Assembly (NCBI RefSeq): GCF_042677205.1
Contig: NZ_JBHTIU010000030.1
Location: forward strand, 17,666-81,665
Length of the DNA: 64,000 bases
Origin: Paenibacillus_L residui
GTDB taxonomy: Bacteria; Bacillota; Bacilli; Paenibacillales; NBRC-103111
Direction of reading: 5' to 3'
A program made the position numbers and the translations under genes. Below the pieces are notes generated by a model. That model was not told the DNA's origin and did no database searches. It saw only the letters and a list, made by a program, of their open reading frames with translations. Positions 41,290 to 50,223 of the stretch are shown here, piece by piece. Position 1 is the stretch's first letter, and every line of letters starts with the position of its first letter.

Positions 41290-41853
41290 TCAGTCATCCA
41301 CAGAGCTTTCATAGATTTGGTACATAGATACTTCTTCATCCATAGCCGAGGCAAGCTCGTAAGCCTCTCTTACGCTCTTCCCGTTCTGAATCATTTCATA
41401 GAAAAGCCGCAGCATGAACATAAGAGCCGAACTGCCGTCCGGATAATCATCCGGGCCGATATAGATCCGGCAGCCGCGCTCCAGGAATGCTTCGGCCAAT
41501 GCCCGGTCACCTAGTGAGCAGCCATTGCCAAAGACGATTTTCCCGTCCAGCTTCGCATAGCGCAGCACCTCTTCCGGACCAAAGTCTCCCCGCGGCTCTC
41601 CTTCTTCATAGACGCTCTCACCCAATTCCGGCATGAGAAGCTTGCCTTCATCGCCGTGGAAACTGAGAATAATCATGTCGGTATCCGCATAGAGATCTTC
41701 GCCTGATAGTACGGAGATCAAATCATTCGGCCGGCCAATCCAATAAGTAAATACTCTTGCGCCAAAACATTCGAGAGTCGCTCTGATGGCCTGCGTTTCC
41801 ATATCACTATCCGGTCCGCATACCAACGCAACATTCATTACCGGTTTACTCAT
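41290..41853 (-). CDS. Minimal CHAT/caspase-like protein
   Basis: A 187-residue protein matching the layout of clan CD (caspase, CHAT) peptidases. MIILSFHGDEG puts a His (66) after a hydrophobic strand, and KIVFGNGCSLG puts a Cys (112) after the next. The C-terminal part AFLERGCRIYIGPDDYPDG, then FMLRLFYEMIQNGKSVREAY, follows the CHAT pattern closely. There is no additional domain, signal or membrane segment. ATG 41853 has GGAGG eight bases upstream. It stands alone with its own terminator. Peptidase activity is inferred from the dyad. Confidence 0.65.
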   Translation of the reverse strand: MSKPVMNVALVCGPDSDMETQAIRATLECFGARVFTYWIGRPNDLISVLSGEDLYADTDMIILSFHGDEGKLLMPELGESVYEEGEPRGDFGPEEVLRYAKLDGKIVFGNGCSLGDRALAEAFLERGCRIYIGPDDYPDGSSALMFMLRLFYEMIQNGKSVREAYELASAMDEEVSMYQIYESSVDD

Positions 41854-42059
41854 TTCCAATCCCTCCATAGTTTAGGTTTATTTTGAATATACAGGCATAC
41901 TTCTATGGAGGACCGCGGGCGTTGCCGGCAAAGGAAGAAGCATTACGTTAATTTGTTGTCATCATTACAATTTCCTCCTGTTTTGCACTTATCGTTTATA
42001 TGTACATTAAGATAGAAAAATAGAAAAATCAAATCGTCAGGAGAATTTATCCATATATT

Positions 42060-42938
42060 TTATAATGTCGAAATACCACTAAACTCCAACCCTTTAAGAA
42101 CGGAATGGTTTGCAACCAAACTTCTTACCCGCTCCATTATTTTAGGTCCGGCAGGAGCCCCACCGTTTCTACTAAGCAGCATCCATCTAAGACAAGCCAG
42201 CGCTTCATAAGCTCCAAGCTCTCCTGGAGGAATCTCAATGATCGTTAGATAAGCGGAACGAAATAGATTCGCATAACGCTCCGAAATGTATATTTTCTGC
42301 AGGGTAAGCGCCCAAGCAAAATCATATCTGGGGTCTCCCAATTGCCCGTTCGTCCAATCTATGACGGTGTATCGGCCGTTGTTCTCCAGAATGTTCATCA
42401 GGTGAAGATCACCGTGAATAATACGGTCCTGCTTGATTGGGGTTATTTCAACAAGAGCATTTAATGCTTGGCTCAGGTCTGAGTGTTCGCCTACTCCGGA
42501 AAAAAAGTAATGGATAAAATCATACCTGGGAAGCTGCAGATTTCCCATCTCTTCCATGCCGATTTGATGTATTCCAGCTAAAATGCCCGCCAAACGGGCC
42601 ATTATTTTCGCATTCACCTTATGAAGGGGCGTGCCGTCGAAGGAGGTTAACAAAACCTGCTCGCCATCCGGATTTATCCCCCACCCCAGCGGTTCAGACA
42701 CAGATAGTCCCCGTGCATAAAGAACATTCAGCAGCCGAAATTGAAAACGGACATCCGGCTTGGAGCTCCTGTTCCATATTTTCAGGACATAGCTATCATC
42801 ATGTGAGTTTATCCTAACGACTTCCGCTTCAAATCCTTGATTCATCGAATGCACGGTTAAGGCATCTTCTTGGGTTAATAGCTCATCCAGCCTTTTGTTC
42901 TTCTCCATCCAATCCACGGTACTTAGAGGGGTTCCCAA
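42060..42938 (-). CDS. Aminoglycoside phosphotransferase-family kinase
   Basis: A 292-residue APH-like small-molecule kinase. The N-lobe includes YVLKIWN (ATP-contacting Lys), and the C-lobe has IIHGDLHLMNIL (catalytic HxDxxxxN) and YTVIDWTNGQLGDPRYD (metal-binding Asp). The start is TTG at 42938, with GGAAG seven bases upstream. No resistance context is present, so the substrate may be an amino sugar, an alcohol or an antibiotic. Monocistronic. Confidence 0.87.
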   Translation of the reverse strand: MGTPLSTVDWMEKNKRLDELLTQEDALTVHSMNQGFEAEVVRINSHDDSYVLKIWNRSSKPDVRFQFRLLNVLYARGLSVSEPLGWGINPDGEQVLLTSFDGTPLHKVNAKIMARLAGILAGIHQIGMEEMGNLQLPRYDFIHYFFSGVGEHSDLSQALNALVEITPIKQDRIIHGDLHLMNILENNGRYTVIDWTNGQLGDPRYDFAWALTLQKIYISERYANLFRSAYLTIIEIPPGELGAYEALACLRWMLLSRNGGAPAGPKIMERVRSLVANHSVLKGLEFSGISTL

Positions 42939-43384
42939 TCACGCTCTTCCTTCCATACAGAGTCTCTTCTTGATTGGCGGTACCTGCAAGCTGCCTTAAC
43001 ATTGCCATTTTTGATCCCGGCGAATTCTCTCATACTTCGAGCGGTTGCGTTCGCTTTTTGAAAAGATCATTCACACAGCTTCAAGACGGTCCTGTGCCCT
43101 GCTTGATTGGCTAGAATTATAACATATCCGCCATAAAAAGGAAGACAATTTTATTAGCAGATAGATCATAGCAGTTACAGCTTATATTGAGGCAAAAGGA
43201 AAGACTACCTTCAGAAGAATAAAATCGGTTGTTGACTTCCATTCGCAATCCGCTTTTCGATGGCTATCTTTTGAGAATCAACTCAATCATCGAAAACAGC
43301 AATCCATAAGAAATACAGGAGTATGAATTATTATAATATTGTTTTTAAGCTAAAGATTTAATCCATTTAGAAAGGTTGTTGAAG
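42939..43384. other. Intergenic region without recognisable content
   Basis: About 446 bases between divergent genes. I see no gene, repeat family or strong promoter here, only AT-rich stretches before the VOC gene. Confidence 0.4.
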
Positions 43385-43786
43385 ATGGCAAAGCTAAAGC
43401 CTTATATTCTGTCAGAAGACGCAATGGCCCAGGCCGAGTTTTATACGCAAGTGTTCGGAGGGCGAATCTTGTCCGTGACAACACATGAACAGGCAATGGG
43501 AACGCAGAACGAATACAAGGATAAAGTCATGCATATGTGTTTCTCAATTGCAGGAGACAATTATATCTTTATCGCCGACACGATGGAACCCTTAAAGCAA
43601 GGAAACGACATCGCACTAAGCGTGGAGTTCGATCTGGAAGCCGAAGCCGTTGAAGCATTCACAAAGCTTTCCGAAGGCGGTACAGTCAAATATCCTTTGG
43701 AAATGCAGCCTTTCGGCGTGTTTTACGGGGAGGTTGTCGACAAATATCAGGTGACCTGGATGATTACGGCCGGGATGGAAGGCTGA
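43385..43786 (+). CDS. VOC-family protein, PhnB/glyoxalase-like
   Basis: A 133-residue vicinal-oxygen-chelate fold protein of the PhnB-like group. LKPYILSEDAMAQAEFYTQVFGG, MHMCFSIAGDNYIFIADT and FGVFYGEVVDKYQVTWMI follow the paired beta-alpha-beta-beta-beta modules. Such proteins act as glyoxalases, antibiotic-binding proteins or unknown isomerases. ATG 43385 lies nine bases after AAAGG; a TTG three codons earlier is possible. Alone, flanked by a repeat-rich gap. Confidence 0.85.
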   Translation: MAKLKPYILSEDAMAQAEFYTQVFGGRILSVTTHEQAMGTQNEYKDKVMHMCFSIAGDNYIFIADTMEPLKQGNDIALSVEFDLEAEAVEAFTKLSEGGTVKYPLEMQPFGVFYGEVVDKYQVTWMITAGMEG

Positions 43787-44550
43787 TCTGCTATTTACAA
43801 CGGATGGGCTTCGGAAGGGATGATGCGGAGAGCCGTGGACAGTAGTATCAACATGGCTGTCTGTCCTTGGCGATCATGCCGAGTTATCGTCGAAGGCCCC
43901 GTCAACGGCAATGAGGACTACCGAAAGCCTCGTCAACAGCAATGAGGGCTTACTCTACTTTCATCCGAAAGACCCCGTGCGACGGCACGGGGGGCTAACT
44001 GTATTTTATACAGGTAATTTCAAGTAAATTGCAGAAAGTGGCTCAACTAAATGGAAAAACTACAGTTAGATTGGATGAATTCAGGAGATATCGCCTAATT
44101 TGCCCAAACTAGATGGAGGTTTTCCATTTAGTTTTCGTATTTCGCCCTAGAATGGGAAACTAACTGGATGAAATCCATTTAGTTATCTAGGGGAGATACC
44201 GGGAGGATGCGAAGGATCTTCCAGGAAACGGTCGAGGATATCTGGGCTGCTTCCGGGGCAGTCGGAGGCTATCGAGGATGTCTGGGGGGCGTCCGGGATC
44301 GTCCAAGAGAGGCTTATCGGGATGTCTGCGGCATGTGGCTGATCACCGTCATGTGACGCCATACACCGCGCGCTGGGAGTCTCGCGCGGTTCGGGGCTGG
44401 CGGGCACCTTCAGGCGGATTCCTATTACATACTTGTTGACAATTAAAACCATATGAAATATGGTAAAATCGGGTTCATATTAGGATAATATAGTCAAGTT
44501 ATTTATTCTTGCTAGATTAATACCGACTGTCCGCCGAAAGGAATGGTATT
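43787..44550. other. Intergenic region containing a four-hairpin repeat copy
   Basis: Besides the hairpin element at 43995-44182, a pair of similar words GTCAACGGCAATGAGG and GTCAACAGCAATGAGGG lies near 43900-43950. No gene is visible. Confidence 0.45.
43995..44182. repeat. Four-hairpin dispersed intergenic repeat, copy 3
   Basis: Hairpins lie at 43995-44017, 44047-44069, 44109-44131 and 44160-44182, in the order and spacing of 11236-11424 and 29112-29299. In the third hairpin the stem has AGATGGA with TCCATTT, where 29462-29484 has AGCTGGA with TCCAGTT, a compensatory A-T for C-G change. Confidence 0.8.
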
Positions 44551-45642
44551 GTGAATTCGCTGGAAAGATACGACCTCCACATGCGCCCGAATGAACAGTT
44601 CGATGGCGCCATTCGCTGGTATTCGCCTTTAGAGGAGCCTTTTCAAGTATCCGGCCTCGCTTGGTTTGCGCAGGAAAGAAAATATCGCCGATTGCCAACT
44701 TCGCCGGCTCAAGCAATTCCCCAGGCGGTCGATCATTTGGCCAATCATACGGCAGGAGGGCAAATCCGGTTCCAATCGGATTCCTCCTCCCTATCGGTCA
44801 GGGTGAAGCTGAGAGGGATAGCCGGCATGGCCCATATGCCTGCAACCGGGCAATGCGGTGTCGATTGTTATGTGAGCGCTCCTGATACCAACGCTCGTTG
44901 GAGGTATGTCAATACCACCAGATATGATCACACTCTCATAGAGTATGAGTGTGCCTTGTATACCGGTTGGGAACCGACGATGCGCAATTTGGTGCTGAAC
45001 CTGCCGCTGTATCAAGGGGTGGAAGAGATCTGGATCGGATTGGATGAGGGAGCCTCGGTGATGGCCCCGCCCGGCTACGCTTCCGGGAAGAAAATCATCA
45101 TCTATGGAACATCGGTCACTCAAGGCGGCTGCGCTTCGCGTCCTGGCATGGCCTACTCCAATATCTTGAGCCGCAGGATTCCATTGGAATTCATTAATCT
45201 CGGTTTCTCGGGTAGCGGCAAGGGGGAACCGGAGCTCGCCGAAATCATATCGCAGATTAACGATCCGGCATGTCTTGTTGTTGATTATGAAGGTAACTGC
45301 GTTAGCACCGAACTATTCCGCAAGACCCTTCCGGAATTTATTCGTATTTATAGAGAAGCCCATCCGGTCACACCGATCCTGGTCGTGTCTCGTATCCGTT
45401 ACGCTCGTGAGGAGCTGACACCGCATTTATATCAAATGAGAATGGAACGCAAACAATTCGAGCAGTCTCTCGTTAACGAGCTGCGGGAGCAAGGGGACTT
45501 GAATATTTATTTCTTCGACGGCTCCAAAACATTGGGCGAAGATTTCTTCGAATGTACGGTAGACGGCCAACATCCGACAGATCTTGGTTTTCTGCGAATG
45601 GCGGATGCACTCGAGCCGGTTCTGAAAACCCTGCTTTTATAA
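44551..45642 (+). CDS. SGNH/GDSL hydrolase with N-terminal beta-sandwich (GxDLY type)
   Basis: A 363-residue two-domain esterase. The N-terminal sandwich (about 1-165) ends before the SGNH domain: IYGTSVTQGG (nucleophile Ser), NLGFSGSGKGEPE (oxyanion Gly), VVDYEGNC (Asn) and TVDGQHPTDLG (Asp, His). Such enzymes deacetylate or de-esterify carbohydrates. There is no signal peptide, so it acts in the cytoplasm. Start GTG 44551 follows AAAGGAA. Monocistronic, ending in a strong terminator. Confidence 0.87.
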   Translation: MNSLERYDLHMRPNEQFDGAIRWYSPLEEPFQVSGLAWFAQERKYRRLPTSPAQAIPQAVDHLANHTAGGQIRFQSDSSSLSVRVKLRGIAGMAHMPATGQCGVDCYVSAPDTNARWRYVNTTRYDHTLIEYECALYTGWEPTMRNLVLNLPLYQGVEEIWIGLDEGASVMAPPGYASGKKIIIYGTSVTQGGCASRPGMAYSNILSRRIPLEFINLGFSGSGKGEPELAEIISQINDPACLVVDYEGNCVSTELFRKTLPEFIRIYREAHPVTPILVVSRIRYAREELTPHLYQMRMERKQFEQSLVNELREQGDLNIYFFDGSKTLGEDFFECTVDGQHPTDLGFLRMADALEPVLKTLLL

Positions 45643-45657
45643 CATCCCGTTACAGCA

Positions 45658-45692
45658 AACAAGCCGGAAAGCGAATCGCTTCCGGCTTGTTT
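45658..45692. terminator. Bidirectional terminator between convergent genes
   Basis: AACAAGCCGGAAagCGA pairs with its near-perfect complement ending TTCCGGCTTGTTT. Both strands carry T-rich flanks, so it serves the SGNH gene and the DinB gene. Confidence 0.88.
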
Positions 45693-45727
45693 TAATATAC
45701 TTGTATAGTAAATTCAAGAATAGTTGC

Positions 45728-46204
45728 TTATCCCATTTGTTCCTTCGTCGGCCCCATGACTCCCGGCACGGTAAGCCCGGCTTGACGAAGCAGTACAGTC
45801 ATCTGGCCGCGATGGTGCGTATCATGGGCGATCAGTGTGTGGAGCAGCTTTCCGCGGGCCATTTCCCTACCCATAGCAGACACCGTTTCAGCCAGCATAT
45901 CGTCCGTCAGCGCGTTTTGGACCCCTTCCTGCACATCCGCGGCCATACGGCGATAGGCCTCGACAATTTCGCTCACCTTGTCCGGCACACCATCCCGCGT
46001 CCCTGCAGGCTGTACTTTAACACCGACCAAGCCTGTAAAGAACGCCGGGCTCGTCGCCAAATGCCAACCCAGCCAGCCAAGTGTGCTGTGTCCTTCCACG
46101 ATAGCCTGTCCAAGCTTGTCGTCGGAAATCGCTTCGATCACCCGTAGCGTGCCCGCCGTCTGTACATTCCAATCTGCAATAAAGTCGTCAATTTTCCGGT
46201 ACAT
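45728..46204 (-). CDS. DinB-family metal-dependent protein
   Basis: A 158-residue four-helix bundle of the DinB/YfiT type. The metal ligands are the His in LGWHLATSPAF and the pair in LIAHDTHHRGQMTVLLRQAG. ATG 46204 has GGAG nine bases upstream; an in-frame ATG seven codons earlier is less likely. Family members act as thiol transferases or damage-inducible proteins; the exact role is unknown. Confidence 0.88.
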   Translation of the reverse strand: MYRKIDDFIADWNVQTAGTLRVIEAISDDKLGQAIVEGHSTLGWLGWHLATSPAFFTGLVGVKVQPAGTRDGVPDKVSEIVEAYRRMAADVQEGVQNALTDDMLAETVSAMGREMARGKLLHTLIAHDTHHRGQMTVLLRQAGLTVPGVMGPTKEQMG

Positions 46205-46247
46205 CTTCGTCACTCCTTTGTTCATAGTACAGAATTTGTAAGTTCCG

Positions 46248-46433
46248 GGGCTCCCCGCAAAGTACTCGGATTATACTTCGAAGGTTACGTGTCACTTTGT
46301 GGGGTATTACAGGGCTCCCCGCAAAGTACTCGGATTATACTTCGAAGGTTACGTGTCACTTTGTGGGGTATTACAGGGCTCCCCGCAAAGTATCCGGAAT
46401 ACGCTTCGAAGGCTGACCGTCACTTTGCAGGGT
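46248..46433. repeat. Three tandem 64-bp palindromic repeats
   Basis: Units start at 46248, 46312 and 46376. The first two are identical and the third has diverged at several bases. Each has CCCCGCAAAGT and ACTTTGTGGGG arms with TTCGAA in the centre, so each can fold as a hairpin. A single inverted copy lies within 11553-11602. The surrounding gap (46205-46636) holds no gene. Confidence 0.88.
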
Positions 46434-46636
46434 TATTTTAAAATTGTTTCCATCTTCATTGTAAGAAAACGGCGGATAGAATGCAAACATATGACCGTAA
46501 ATTTTCTTTAGGTTTGGCTATGTCAGTAAGCGTGACGGGACAGCCCAATTTCAGCGGCAGGTTTATTTATAATTATTTTTTGCCGGACGTTTAATGAAGG
46601 GAACTGATATACTCAATTCAGGATTACAGAAAGCAG

Positions 46637-47125
46637 GTGTTCAGGCTGGAGCTGAATATTGTAAAAGTGCCGATAGAAGAGAAACCGATACTTAACAATC
46701 TAATGCAGCTTTACTTGTACGATTTTTCCGAGTTCATGGATTGCGATGTTGAAGACAATGGTCTATTTGGAGAGTATCCGTATTTAGACGACTATTGGAT
46801 TAGTGTAGAACACCGTTTTCCTTATTTTATAAAGAGGGACGGAAAGAATGTCGGATTTATATTGGTTCGATATATCGATTCCAGCGACACTCCTCATTTT
46901 TCAATGGCCGAGTTTTTCATAATGAAAAAGTATCGGAGATTAGGGCTAGGCAAACATGCTGCCATGAAAGTGTTCGATATGCATAGAGGGCGCTGGGAAG
47001 TTACTCAATTGGAAAGGAATATTCCCGCACAGCAATTCTGGAATAGGGTCATCACGGAATATACTTCGGGAAGGTTCAGCAGTCGAATGGAATCAGAGAA
47101 ATACATACAAGCATTTTTCAACTAA
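46637..47125 (+). CDS. GNAT-family N-acetyltransferase
   Basis: A 162-residue acetyltransferase with MAEFFIMKKYRRLGLGKHAAMKVFDMHRGRWEV (acetyl-CoA loop and helix) and NIPAQQFWNRVITEYT. The PHFSMAEFFI pattern is typical of a Bacillales GNAT group of unknown substrate. The GTG at 46637 has only a weak binding site, so the start may lie a few codons further in. Monocistronic. Confidence 0.82.
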   Translation: MFRLELNIVKVPIEEKPILNNLMQLYLYDFSEFMDCDVEDNGLFGEYPYLDDYWISVEHRFPYFIKRDGKNVGFILVRYIDSSDTPHFSMAEFFIMKKYRRLGLGKHAAMKVFDMHRGRWEVTQLERNIPAQQFWNRVITEYTSGRFSSRMESEKYIQAFFN

Positions 47126-47230
47126 CGGAAAATGGGGCCGTACAATTAACGGATAACCTCTCATTTGTTGAGAACCCGACGCCAAGGATTCAGCCCGCAC
47201 GAAGCGGTTCGTCCGTTCTAGAGCAACAGA

Positions 47231-48223
47231 TTAGTCGGCAGCATCTATTTCTTCAAAATGAAGGCAAGCCACCTGGTGGCCGATTTCGCCCGGAACGGAT
47301 CGCATCTCGGGAGCCTCGGAACGGCAGCGGTCGCTGGCATACCTGCAGCGGGTATGGAACCGGCAGCCTGACGGAGGATCGATCGGAGAAGGCACGTCCC
47401 CCTTCAACAGAATGCGCTCCGCCTTGCGTTCCGGATTCAGAGTCGGAATGGCGGACAACAGAGCGCGGGTATACGGGTGCCGCGGCTGACGGAATAAGGT
47501 GGCCGTATCGGCGATTTCAACGATCGTTCCCAGATACATGACAATGATCCGGTCGGAAATATGGCGCACGACCCCCAGATCATGCGAGATGAACAGATAG
47601 GTCAGCTTGAATTCCCGCTGCAGCGCCTGCAGCAGATTGAGCACCTGGGCCTGGATGGACACATCCAGGGCGGATACGGCTTCGTCGCAGATGATCAGCT
47701 TCGGGTTGACCGACAGCGCCCGGGCGATGCCGATTCGCTGACGCTGTCCCCCGCTGAATTCATGCGGATAACGGTCTGCCTGATGGGAGGAGAGCCCCAC
47801 GGTTTCCAGCAGCTCGATGGCCCGCTCCCGCCGGCGTTCCTTGGGCACGACATTTTGGATTTCCATCGCCTCCTCCAGCACCTGCACGGCGGTTTTCCTC
47901 GGGTTGAGGGAGGCATACGGGTCCTGGAAAATGACCTGGATGTCTTTGCGCTTGCGGTTCATGGCTTTCTTATTGAGCGTAAGCAGATTGACGCCGTCGA
48001 ACAGAATCTCCCCCGAGGTCGGTTCATCCAGGCGCAGAATGGCGCGTCCGGTCGTCGATTTGCCGCAGCCCGATTCCCCGACGAGGCTAACGGTCTCCCC
48101 TTCACGAACGGTGAAGGAGATGTCGTCTACGGCTTTGACATAGTTGAGCGTCCGTCCGAAGATGCCTCCCTTAATCGGGAAATACTGCTTCAGCCGATTT
48201 ACGGTCAGAAGGGTTTTGCTCAT
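47231..48223 (-). CDS. Peptide ABC transporter ATPase, OppF/DppF type
   Basis: A 330-residue ATPase of the oligopeptide importer class: Walker A GESGCGKSTTG, signature FSGGQRQRIGIARAL, Walker B LIICDEAVSALDVS, and switch His in ISHDLGVV. The C-terminal extension with PHPYTRALLSAIP and the cysteine pair CRFHTRCRYASDRC is characteristic. It is the last gene of the four-gene leftward importer operon, 30 bases after its partner ATPase. Confidence 0.94.
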   Translation of the reverse strand: MSKTLLTVNRLKQYFPIKGGIFGRTLNYVKAVDDISFTVREGETVSLVGESGCGKSTTGRAILRLDEPTSGEILFDGVNLLTLNKKAMNRKRKDIQVIFQDPYASLNPRKTAVQVLEEAMEIQNVVPKERRRERAIELLETVGLSSHQADRYPHEFSGGQRQRIGIARALSVNPKLIICDEAVSALDVSIQAQVLNLLQALQREFKLTYLFISHDLGVVRHISDRIIVMYLGTIVEIADTATLFRQPRHPYTRALLSAIPTLNPERKAERILLKGDVPSPIDPPSGCRFHTRCRYASDRCRSEAPEMRSVPGEIGHQVACLHFEEIDAAD

Positions 48224-48253
48224 ATCGTCACTTTCACCTCCGGCTTCATCTCC

Positions 48254-49231
48254 CTAATGCTCGGTATATATCCAGCAGCGTACCTTATGGTTGCCCCCTA
48301 CCTCGTTCAGTTCCGGCTGAGCTTCGCGGCACCGCTCCTGCGCATAGGGACAGCGCGGCGCAAACCGGCATCCGGCCAGCGGTTCATAGGGGCTTGGGAC
48401 GGAGCCGGCAATCGGCACAAGCTCCTGCTGCTCGACGTCATGGCGGGGCAGCGAATTCATCAGTCCTACCGTATACGGGTGCTTCGGCTCCCGGAACAGC
48501 GTAACCACATCCGTATATTCCACGATCTGTCCGCAATACATGACGGCAACATCGTCACATGTCTCCGCCACGACGCCGAGATCATGGGTAATGAATAGCA
48601 CCGACATGTGCAGTCTGCGCTGCAGATCCCGGATCAGATCCAGAATTTGCGCCTGGATCGTTACGTCCAGCGCTGTTGTCGGTTCATCGGCGATGAGCAG
48701 ATCGGGATTGCAGGCCAGCGCTATCGCAATCATTACCCGCTGCCGCATGCCTCCGGATAACTGGAAAGGGTACTGCTTCACTCTTTTCTCGGGAGAAGGG
48801 ATTCCGACGAGGCGCAGCATCTCGACCGCTTTGTCCATCGCCTGACGCTTCCCCAACTGCTCATGAATCCGGTATACCTCCGAGATCTGCTGGCCGACGG
48901 TAAAGACGGGATTCAGCGACGTCATCGGCTCCTGAAAGATCATCGATATTTGATTCCCCCGGATGTGGCGCATCTGCCTGCCGGTTTTGTCCAGCAAATT
49001 ATCCCCGTTGTATTTGATTTCACCGCCGATAATGCGGCCGGGATGGGAAATCAGGCGCAAAATCGACAGCGACAAAATGCTTTTCCCCGAGCCTGACTCG
49101 CCGACAATGCCCAACACTTTGCCTTTATCGATAGTAAGGCTGACGCCGTCCACCGCTTTGACCTCACCGTGTTCCGTGAAAAAGGAAGTTCGCAGGTTGT
49201 TGATTTCCAGCAGCGGCTGCTTCGTGTTCAT
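48254..49231 (-). CDS. Peptide ABC transporter ATPase, OppD/DppD type
   Basis: About 325 residues with Walker A GESGSGKSIL, signature LSGGMRQRVMIAIALA, Walker B LLIADEPTTALDVT and FITHDLGVVAE. The C-terminus holds the four-cysteine pattern GCRFAPRCPYAQERC...RC that can bind an iron-sulfur cluster in this family. ATG 49231 is the usual domain start. It heterodimerises with the OppF-type subunit to drive uptake. Confidence 0.93.
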   Translation of the reverse strand: MNTKQPLLEINNLRTSFFTEHGEVKAVDGVSLTIDKGKVLGIVGESGSGKSILSLSILRLISHPGRIIGGEIKYNGDNLLDKTGRQMRHIRGNQISMIFQEPMTSLNPVFTVGQQISEVYRIHEQLGKRQAMDKAVEMLRLVGIPSPEKRVKQYPFQLSGGMRQRVMIAIALACNPDLLIADEPTTALDVTIQAQILDLIRDLQRRLHMSVLFITHDLGVVAETCDDVAVMYCGQIVEYTDVVTLFREPKHPYTVGLMNSLPRHDVEQQELVPIAGSVPSPYEPLAGCRFAPRCPYAQERCREAQPELNEVGGNHKVRCWIYTEH

Positions 49232-49262
49232 CCTTCCTCGCTCCTCTCTCGGAAGTATCGGA

Positions 49263-50186
49263 TTAATCCAAATCAATTCGTTTATTAAAATATTTGTAGG
49301 AGATGTCCACTAACAAATTTACAAGCACGAAAGTTAAAGAGATGATCAGGATGGTAGCCTGAACCACTGGAAAATCCCGCGCCCGGATCGAATCGATGAC
49401 ATAGCGGCCGATTCCGTTGACGGCGAAGACGGTTTCCGTCAGCACCGCTCCGCCCAGCAAGCCGCCGAACTCAAGGCCGATGACCGTAATGACGGGGATC
49501 ATCGCATTTTTCAGGGCGTGCCGGTATATAACAGCGCGCTCTCGCACCCCCTTCGCGAGGGCTGTGCGAATATAATCCTGATTCAGCACCTCCAGCATGC
49601 TGGAACGGGTCATGCGGGCAATAATCGCTGCGCCGCCGGTGCCCAGCGTAATGACCGGAAGCACGGTCTGTCCCCAGGTTCCCCAGCCGGAAGGACGGAA
49701 CCAGCCTAGATCGACGGCGAAGTATTGAATCAGCATCAGTCCGAGCCAAAAATTCGGCATCGATACCCCAAACAAGGCAACGAGCATGACGCCGATATCG
49801 GAGGGAGAATTTTTGTAAACGGCGGAAATAATGCCTGCAGTCAATCCGAGGAAAACAGCCAGTATCGTACTGTACAAGGCAAGCTCCACCGTAATCCAGA
49901 AGCGGCTCTTGAAAATTTCCTCAGCGATAGGACGGCTGCTGCGAATAGAGACTCCGAGATCCCCCTGGATCAGCTTGCCGGCGTAATTCCAATACTGCAC
50001 GGGTAGCGGATCGTTCAGGCCGAGGCTCTCCCGAATCTGCTCCACCTTCTCCTTGGGAGCGCCTTCTCCGACAATGACTTGAGCGGCATCTCCGGGAATG
50101 AGATGCATGAGGAGGAAGACGATAATCGTTACCCCGATAATGACGGGGACAGTTTGAATCAGTCTCCGGATAATATATATGAACAT
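49263..50186 (-). CDS. Peptide ABC transporter permease, DppB/OppB type
   Basis: A 307-residue permease with an N-terminal helix followed by a long external loop (GDAAQVIVGEGAPKEKVEQ), then five further helices. The ATPase contact loop reads QDYIRTALAKGVRERAVIYRHALKNAMIP. It lies between the DppC-type permease and the ATPases in the same direction. Confidence 0.93.
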   Translation of the reverse strand: MFIYIIRRLIQTVPVIIGVTIIVFLLMHLIPGDAAQVIVGEGAPKEKVEQIRESLGLNDPLPVQYWNYAGKLIQGDLGVSIRSSRPIAEEIFKSRFWITVELALYSTILAVFLGLTAGIISAVYKNSPSDIGVMLVALFGVSMPNFWLGLMLIQYFAVDLGWFRPSGWGTWGQTVLPVITLGTGGAAIIARMTRSSMLEVLNQDYIRTALAKGVRERAVIYRHALKNAMIPVITVIGLEFGGLLGGAVLTETVFAVNGIGRYVIDSIRARDFPVVQATILIISLTFVLVNLLVDISYKYFNKRIDLD

Positions 50187-50223
50187 GGCGCCGGCTCCTT
50201 TGCAAGTGAATTGATGACTCCGG

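Noticed and set aside
46248..46433. Possible short CRISPR array
   Set aside because: The 64-bp units abut directly with no unique spacers, each unit is itself palindromic, and no cas genes are present.
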